From positions 1 to 46,260 of the forward strand of contig JAJDVG010000045.1 of assembly GCA_022826245.1 (NCBI GenBank): a stretch of 46,260 nucleotides of DNA, given 5' to 3'. The notes under the pieces were generated by a model that had not been told where the DNA came from, ran no database searches, and saw nothing but the letters and a program-made list of their open reading frames with translations. Positions within the stretch are counted from its first letter, which is position 1, and each line of letters begins with the position of its first letter. Positions 39,466-46,260 of this stretch are shown piece after piece. Both the position numbers and the translations under genes were made by a program. This DNA comes from Gammaproteobacteria bacterium. Its GTDB lineage: Bacteria > Pseudomonadota > Gammaproteobacteria > Steroidobacterales > Rariloculaceae.

Positions 39466-40314
39466 TCAAACGAATCGCATCGAAAACGCGATCGATTGCA
39501 CGTTCCTGGTCAGCGCGCCGACCGAGACGCAGTCGACGCCTGTCTCGGCAACGGCCCTGACGCTGTCGAGGTCGATCCCCCCGGATGCCTCGAGCTGTAC
39601 TCTGCGGCCTTCGTGGGCATCGCGAATCCGTACCGCTTCACGTAAGTCGTCAAGTGACAGGTTGTCGAGCAGCACGCGGTCGGCCTCGGTCCCGAGCGCG
39701 TCGCCAAGCTGCCCGAGATCCTCGACTTCGACGAATACCGGTACGCCCGTAGCGCTTCGCGCCGCAAGCTCGACCGCCGCGGCGACTCCGCCAAGCGCGG
39801 CGATGTGGTTCTCCTTGATCAGCACGGCGTCGAAGAGCCCGCTGCGATGATTGTCGGCGCCACCGCAGCGTACGGCGTACTTCTGTGCCGAGCGCAGTCC
39901 CGGCAGCGTCTTGCGCGTGTCGAGGATGCGCGCGCTCGTGCCGCGAACCGCCTGCACGTAACGATGCGCCGACGTCGCCGTACCGGAAAGCGTGTGAAGG
40001 AAATTGAGCGCAGTGCGCTCGCCGCTCAGAAGTGCCCGTGCCGGGCCGCTGAGCTCGCAGACGTTCGCCGGACCGTCGATCGAGTCGCCGTCTTCGCAGC
40101 GCCACTGAACGGCGATCGATGAGTCGAGCTGCCGGAAGACTTCGTCGAACCAGGCCGTACCGCAGAGGACGGCCGATTCCTCGATCCGAACCTGCGCCCT
40201 GGCTCGCTCGCCCGCACCCACGAGCGCGGCAGTGATGTCTCCGTGCCCGATATCCTCGGCGAGGGCCCGCGCGACGACCTCGTTTACATCGTCAGGCAGA
40301 GGTGGCGCGTTCAT
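39466..40314 (-). CDS. nadC: nicotinate-nucleotide pyrophosphorylase (quinolinate phosphoribosyltransferase)
   Basis: A 282-residue NadC. The N-terminal part has ALAEDIGHGDITAALV and the Gly-rich ALLSGERTALNFLHTLSGTAT. The active-site segment is RILDTRKTLPGLRSAQKYAVRCGGADNHRSGLFDAVLIKENH, which contains the conserved DTRKT and KYA residues that bind quinolinate and PRPP. VEVEDLGQLGDAL and LEASGGIDLDSVRAVAETGVD complete the fold. It catalyses the conversion of quinolinate to nicotinate mononucleotide for NAD synthesis. No nadA or nadB is beside it. A hairpin-rich element lies just past its 3' end. Confidence 0.95.
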   Translation of the reverse strand: MNAPPLPDDVNEVVARALAEDIGHGDITAALVGAGERARAQVRIEESAVLCGTAWFDEVFRQLDSSIAVQWRCEDGDSIDGPANVCELSGPARALLSGERTALNFLHTLSGTATSAHRYVQAVRGTSARILDTRKTLPGLRSAQKYAVRCGGADNHRSGLFDAVLIKENHIAALGGVAAAVELAARSATGVPVFVEVEDLGQLGDALGTEADRVLLDNLSLDDLREAVRIRDAHEGRRVQLEASGGIDLDSVRAVAETGVDCVSVGALTRNVQSIAFSMRFV

Positions 40315-40389
40315 CCGCTATTTGGCGAACAATGACGCGAAAAACGGGGTCGGGAGTCACCCAACCCGTTACTGCCCGCGTTCAGGGAT

Positions 40390-40995
40390 CTAGATAAAGA
40401 AACCGCCGTGACCGAAGCCGACCATGCTCATGAGCATCGGGATCGACAACAGCGTGTTCGTTCGGGAAGCCAGAAAGGCGATGCGGCGCGCCCTGTTGAT
40501 CTCGTCCGCGGTCGCCTCGACGAGGCCGAGCACCTTCTTCTGGTTCGGCCAGATCAGGCCCCAGACGTTGATCAGCATGATGGTGCCGAGCCATGCGCCG
40601 ACACCGATGATCATGGCCGTGCCCGGCGCGCCCTCGTTGAGCCCGAGCATGAACGCATCGTCGAGAAGGCCGAGATGCAGCAGATAGGCCGCACCGGAGA
40701 GCCACGTGACGACCGCGCCCCACCTGAACCACCACAGCGCCCGCGGCGCGACGTACTTGGTGATGCCCGCGCCGCCGGGCCCGCCCTCGTCCGATGCCGC
40801 CTCGGCCAGCGCCGGCACCTGCACGAAATTGAAGTAATACAGCAGCCCGATCCAGGTGATGCCGGCGAGCACGTGAATCCAGACCAGGAAACTCGCGGTG
40901 TTGAAGGTGACGCCCATCATGTCGAGCAATCCGATCACGACGGCGAGAACGACGCCTGCGGCAATGGTTCCGTTAACGGTGTTCAGCGGGTTCAT
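40390..40995 (-). CDS. PuuD/urate hydroxylase-type membrane domain, no cytochrome c
   Basis: A 201-residue membrane protein. The N-terminal Urate_ox_N-like pattern (PF06181) is visible: FLVWIHVLAGITWIGLLYYFNFVQVPAL, then WWFRWGAVVTWLSGAAYLLHLG, GTAMIIGVGAWLGTIMLINVW, and RRIAFLASRTNTLLSIPMLMSMV. Family members called PuuD are about twice as long and end in a cytochrome c domain with CXXCH that couples urate oxidation to the respiratory chain. Here the protein stops after the membrane part with no haem motif. Many uncharacterised relatives have this short form. ATG 40995 with GAGGAG seven bases before is preferred over a TTG. Confidence 0.72.
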   Translation of the reverse strand: MNPLNTVNGTIAAGVVLAVVIGLLDMMGVTFNTASFLVWIHVLAGITWIGLLYYFNFVQVPALAEAASDEGGPGGAGITKYVAPRALWWFRWGAVVTWLSGAAYLLHLGLLDDAFMLGLNEGAPGTAMIIGVGAWLGTIMLINVWGLIWPNQKKVLGLVEATADEINRARRIAFLASRTNTLLSIPMLMSMVGFGHGGFFI

Positions 40996-41182
40996 CAAAA
41001 CTCCTCAATGCCGGCAAAACGTCGGCTTGTGCTTTTTCTGCAAGACTCGGCGGGGCTTGCCCCCGCTCGAGGACTCTAGAAGAATAGGTTAGACATCGAC
41101 GCAGTTCAATGACCGGGCTCAGGTATTCGACGGGCGCCCCCGAGCGGCCGCGGACCTCGAGCTTCAGGAGGATCGACAGGGA

Positions 41183-41533
41183 ATGGACGTCAACGACCGC
41201 ATCAGGAACCAGTTGGACGAGTACCCCGTGCTGCTCTACATGAAGGGCACGCCGGACTTCCCGCAATGCGGGTTTTCCGCGCAGACCGTCGCGGTGTTGC
41301 GCGCCCTGAACACGAAGTTCGCATACATGAACATATTCGAGGATCCCGAAATCAGGGAAGGCCTCAAGGTCTACTCCAACTGGCCGACGTTCCCGCAACT
41401 GTATGTCAACGGCGAGCTCATCGGCGGCTGCGACATCGCGCTCGAACTCTACGAATCCGGCGAGCTCAAGGAGATCATCGACGAGGCGGCGGCCGGTCAG
41501 TCCGATGCCGCGGAGGTCGGCGAGCCCTCGTAG
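41183..41533 (+). CDS. grxD: monothiol glutaredoxin (CGFS type)
   Basis: A 116-residue Grx4/GrxD. CGFS at 29-32 (MKGTPDFPQCGFSAQTV) is the Fe-S-cluster-binding active site; Lys21, YSNWPTFPQLYVNGELIGGCDI and the TVAVLRALN helix complete the glutathione-binding fold. These proteins carry [2Fe-2S] clusters for transfer to targets and for iron sensing with BolA. The AGGAGG at 41167-41172 gives a good ribosome site. Its last 37 bases overlap the 3' end of rnt on the other strand. Confidence 0.95.
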   Translation: MDVNDRIRNQLDEYPVLLYMKGTPDFPQCGFSAQTVAVLRALNTKFAYMNIFEDPEIREGLKVYSNWPTFPQLYVNGELIGGCDIALELYESGELKEIIDEAAAGQSDAAEVGEPS

Positions 41534-42165
41534 ACGCTGCGAATGCGGTTGACGGCCGCACAGAATAGCCTGGCCGTCATTTCTGCGTCGTAGAGCGCCG
41601 AGTGCGCCCGGTCTTCATCCCATTCGAAGCCCGCTGCGGCGGCGGCGCGCTTGAGCACGGTCTGACCGTAGACGACTCCGCCAAGCGTCGCCGTGTCGAA
41701 GCTCGAGAACGGGTGAAACGGGTTGCGCCTGACCTTCGCCCGCTCGACGGTGGCGTTGAGGAACTGCAGATCGAAGAAGGCGTTGTGACCGACGAGGATG
41801 GCGCGCTGGCAGTTCCGGGCCTTGAGTTCGGCGCGAATCGGCTTGAAGAGGCGCTTCAGCGCCTCGCCTTCGTCGAGTGCCGGACGCAGCGCGTGGTGGG
41901 GGTCGATGCCGGTGACCTTCAGTGAGGCCGGATCGAGATTGGCGCCCTCGAACGGCTTGACGAAGTAGCGAAAGCTCTCGCCGGTGTACAGCACGCCTTC
42001 GGCGTCCATGCCGATCAGCACCGCGGCGACCTCGAGCAGCGCATCGGTCGCCGGGTTGAGCCCGCCGGTCTCGACATCGACCACGACGGGCAGGAAGCCT
42101 CTGAACCGGTTGACGATCAGGTGCATCGGCGCCGCTTGCGCGCGCGCGTCGGGGCTTTCGGGCAT
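41497..42165 (-). CDS. rnt: ribonuclease T
   Basis: A 222-residue DEDDh exonuclease. Motif I has Asp30 and Glu32 (VDVETGGLN), motif II is VGHNAFFDLQFLNA and motif III is HSALYDAEMTARLF, the last supplying the His and Asp. VERAKVRRNPFHPFSSFDTATLGG and KAAAAAGFEWDEDRAHSA-like RAAAAAGFEWDEDRAHSA confirm RNase T rather than another DEDDh enzyme. RNase T trims the 3' ends of tRNA and other stable RNAs. ATG 42165 lies at the family N-terminus; the frame is open further upstream. It converges with grxD and overlaps its end. Confidence 0.94.
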   Translation of the reverse strand: MPESPDARAQAAPMHLIVNRFRGFLPVVVDVETGGLNPATDALLEVAAVLIGMDAEGVLYTGESFRYFVKPFEGANLDPASLKVTGIDPHHALRPALDEGEALKRLFKPIRAELKARNCQRAILVGHNAFFDLQFLNATVERAKVRRNPFHPFSSFDTATLGGVVYGQTVLKRAAAAAGFEWDEDRAHSALYDAEMTARLFCAAVNRIRSVYEGSPTSAASD

Positions 42166-42327
42166 CGGATTATCTTGACCGGTTTTCGGCAAACCCCGAT
42201 CATAGCGCCCTCGTCGAGCGGCCCGGGTATCGGAGCTGGCATCGGGCCGCATACCCTAGCAGGAGCACCTCGTGAATTCACTTCGGATGTCCGAGGCTTA
42301 CCCATACCGCACGGGCAGGCTGTAGCC

Positions 42328-45066
<2,739 letters not shown>

Positions 45067-45088
45067 CACGGCCGAAGCGCGCGCTGGC

Positions 45089-46260
45089 ATGCAGGTTCTG
45101 ATTCCCGATCTCGGTGACTTTGCGGATGTGGAAGTCATCGAGGTGCTGGTCGGTCCCGGCGATGAAGTCGCGCCCGAAGACGCGCTGATCACGCTCGAGA
45201 CCGAGAAGGCGGCGATGGACGTCCCGTCCCCGGCCGCCGGCAAGGTCCTGGAGCTCAGGGTCAAGGTCGGCGATCTGGTCAATGCCGGGGATGAAGTTCT
45301 GCTGCTGAGTCCGGATGCCGCGACGAGCGAGTCCGAGGCTGCCGCGGAGCAGGCCGAAGGCGCCGCGGGTCCGGCGGCGGTACCGGCGGGCGATCCCCCA
45401 GGCGCGCCGCCGTCCGGAGCTGCGCGCACCGCGCCGACCGCCGTGGCGCCGTCGGAGCTGCCACAGGCCGGCCCGGCGGGTACGTCGCCGGCTGCGGCCG
45501 CCGACGCCGGTCCGGCGGCGCAAGCCGCTGTGGCGCCGGGTCCTTCCGCGACGGGGCGACCCGCCCGCCCGGACGATCGCCGCATGGATCCCGGTCGCGC
45601 CGTGCGGTTCGACGAGGCTGGCTTCTCGCGAGCCCACGCAAGTCCGTCCGTGCGCAAGCTCGCGCGTGAACTCGGGGTGGACCTCGCCCGAGTGACGGGC
45701 ACGGCGCCGAAGGGCCGCGTGACGGCCGACGACGTCAAGGCCCACGTCAAGGGGATCATGACCGGCCCGAGCGGCGCCGGCGCGGGGCTGCCGGAGCTGC
45801 CCGACGTCGACCACGCGCGGTTCGGTCCTGTCGAGACCGAGCCGCTGAGCCGCATCCAGCGTATTTCGGGACCCCGCCTGCACGCGAGCTGGGTCAACAT
45901 CCCGCACGTCACCCAGCACGACGAAGCCGACATCACCGAGCTCGAGGAGGCCCGCCGCGCGCTCGCCGACCAGGCGCGCGAGCGTGGCGTGAAGCTCACG
46001 CCGTTGGCGTTCGTGCTGCGCGCGACGGTGTTGACGCTCGAAGAGTTCCCGCGTTTCCGGGCATCGCTCGCCGCAGACGGCGAACGGCTCGTCATGAAGC
46101 GCTACACGCATATCGGCTTCGCGGCGGACACGCCGAACGGTCTCGTCGTACCCGTGATCCGCGACGCGGATCGCAAGGACATCTACGAACTCGCCGAGGC
46201 GCTCGGGGAACTCAGCGCGCGGGCCAGGGCGGGCAAGCTGCGCGCCGACGACATCCAGGG
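45089..46260 (+). CDS. aceF: dihydrolipoamide acetyltransferase (E2), 3' end beyond the window
   Basis: The first 390 residues are present. One lipoyl domain (1-75) carries the lipoylated Lys40 in ETEKAAMDVPSP. An Ala/Pro-rich linker (about 78-175) is followed by the peripheral subunit-binding domain (HASPSVRKLARELGVDL, TGTAPKGRVTADDVKAH; about 183-220) and then the start of the catalytic domain (LSRIQRISGPRLHASWVNIPHVTQHDEADITELEEAR). The frame runs off the window, so the catalytic His-x-x-x-Asp-Gly end is missing. It is 22 bp after aceE, as in standard pyruvate dehydrogenase operons; an lpd gene may follow. Confidence 0.95.
   Translation, partial: MQVLIPDLGDFADVEVIEVLVGPGDEVAPEDALITLETEKAAMDVPSPAAGKVLELRVKVGDLVNAGDEVLLLSPDAATSESEAAAEQAEGAAGPAAVPAGDPPGAPPSGAARTAPTAVAPSELPQAGPAGTSPAAAADAGPAAQAAVAPGPSATGRPARPDDRRMDPGRAVRFDEAGFSRAHASPSVRKLARELGVDLARVTGTAPKGRVTADDVKAHVKGIMTGPSGAGAGLPELPDVDHARFGPVETEPLSRIQRISGPRLHASWVNIPHVTQHDEADITELEEARRALADQARERGVKLTPLAFVLRATVLTLEEFPRFRASLAADGERLVMKRYTHIGFAADTPNGLVVPVIRDADRKDIYELAEALGELSARARAGKLRADDIQ

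Overview
The window reads as chromosomal DNA of a high-GC gammaproteobacterium. The case rests on a homodimeric-type pyruvate dehydrogenase E1 (aceE) followed by aceF, an RNase T gene (a mostly gammaproteobacterial enzyme), a CGFS monothiol glutaredoxin, a Tsx-type outer-membrane channel and a TPR protein resembling those of TonB systems. TRAP transport, a soluble-type formate dehydrogenase and several Tat-exported enzymes would suit a free-living, probably aquatic, heterotroph. No genus is assigned. No tRNA, rRNA, CRISPR array, integrase or complete insertion sequence was recognised.

Layout. 1-2.2 kb: the end of an Rpn-type nuclease gene, then a leftward pair (4-TM membrane protein and Tsx-like channel). 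2.2-9.9 kb: a YtrA-type GntR repressor divergent from an export cassette made of a HlyD-like adaptor, a MacB/LolD-type ATPase and two tandem paralogous FtsX-type permeases. 9.9-14.4 kb: a secreted esterase, a vestige of a second Rpn gene, an ATP-grasp enzyme, a methyltransferase, and a TPR gene that has a strong promoter but appears frameshifted near its end. 14.5-16.6 kb: a leftward ECF sigma operon (possible small membrane protein, DUF6249 protein, sigma factor, overlapping membrane anti-sigma candidate) divergent from a DUF6326 gene with an ECF-like promoter. 16.7-22.8 kb: a Tat-exported MalY/PatB-type PLP enzyme, then a formate dehydrogenase cluster (Fe-S subunit, catalytic subunit, delta subunit) with mocA and moaB beside it for the molybdenum cofactor.

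22.8-33.7 kb holds mostly single metabolic genes: a serine hydrolase, a class I glutamine amidotransferase-like protein, a GNAT acetyltransferase, an Asd/YliI-type sugar dehydrogenase, a secreted SnoaL-like protein, a PepSY membrane protein, PhoX, a dicarboxylate/amino-acid symporter and proC. 33.8-38.4 kb: a MaoC hydratase, then a TRAP operon (dctP-dctQ-dctM) behind a perfect 21-bp palindrome, then a Tat-exported dienelactone hydrolase. 38.4-39.5 kb: two kinds of palindromic repeat flanking a second SnoaL-like gene. 39.5-46.3 kb: nadC, a PuuD-type membrane protein without its cytochrome domain, grxD and rnt convergent with overlapping 3' ends, and aceE-aceF running off the window.

Most worth a second look: the Rpn/ATP-grasp sequence relics that frame the export cassette; the compact formate dehydrogenase with no diaphorase and a missing His-Cys3 cluster; the exported PLP enzyme; the ECF sigma module; the frameshifted TPR gene; and the repeats around 38.6 and 39.4 kb. 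Nothing here is clearly a new multi-gene system. Starts were chosen by reading ribosome-binding sites, overlaps and signal peptides by eye.
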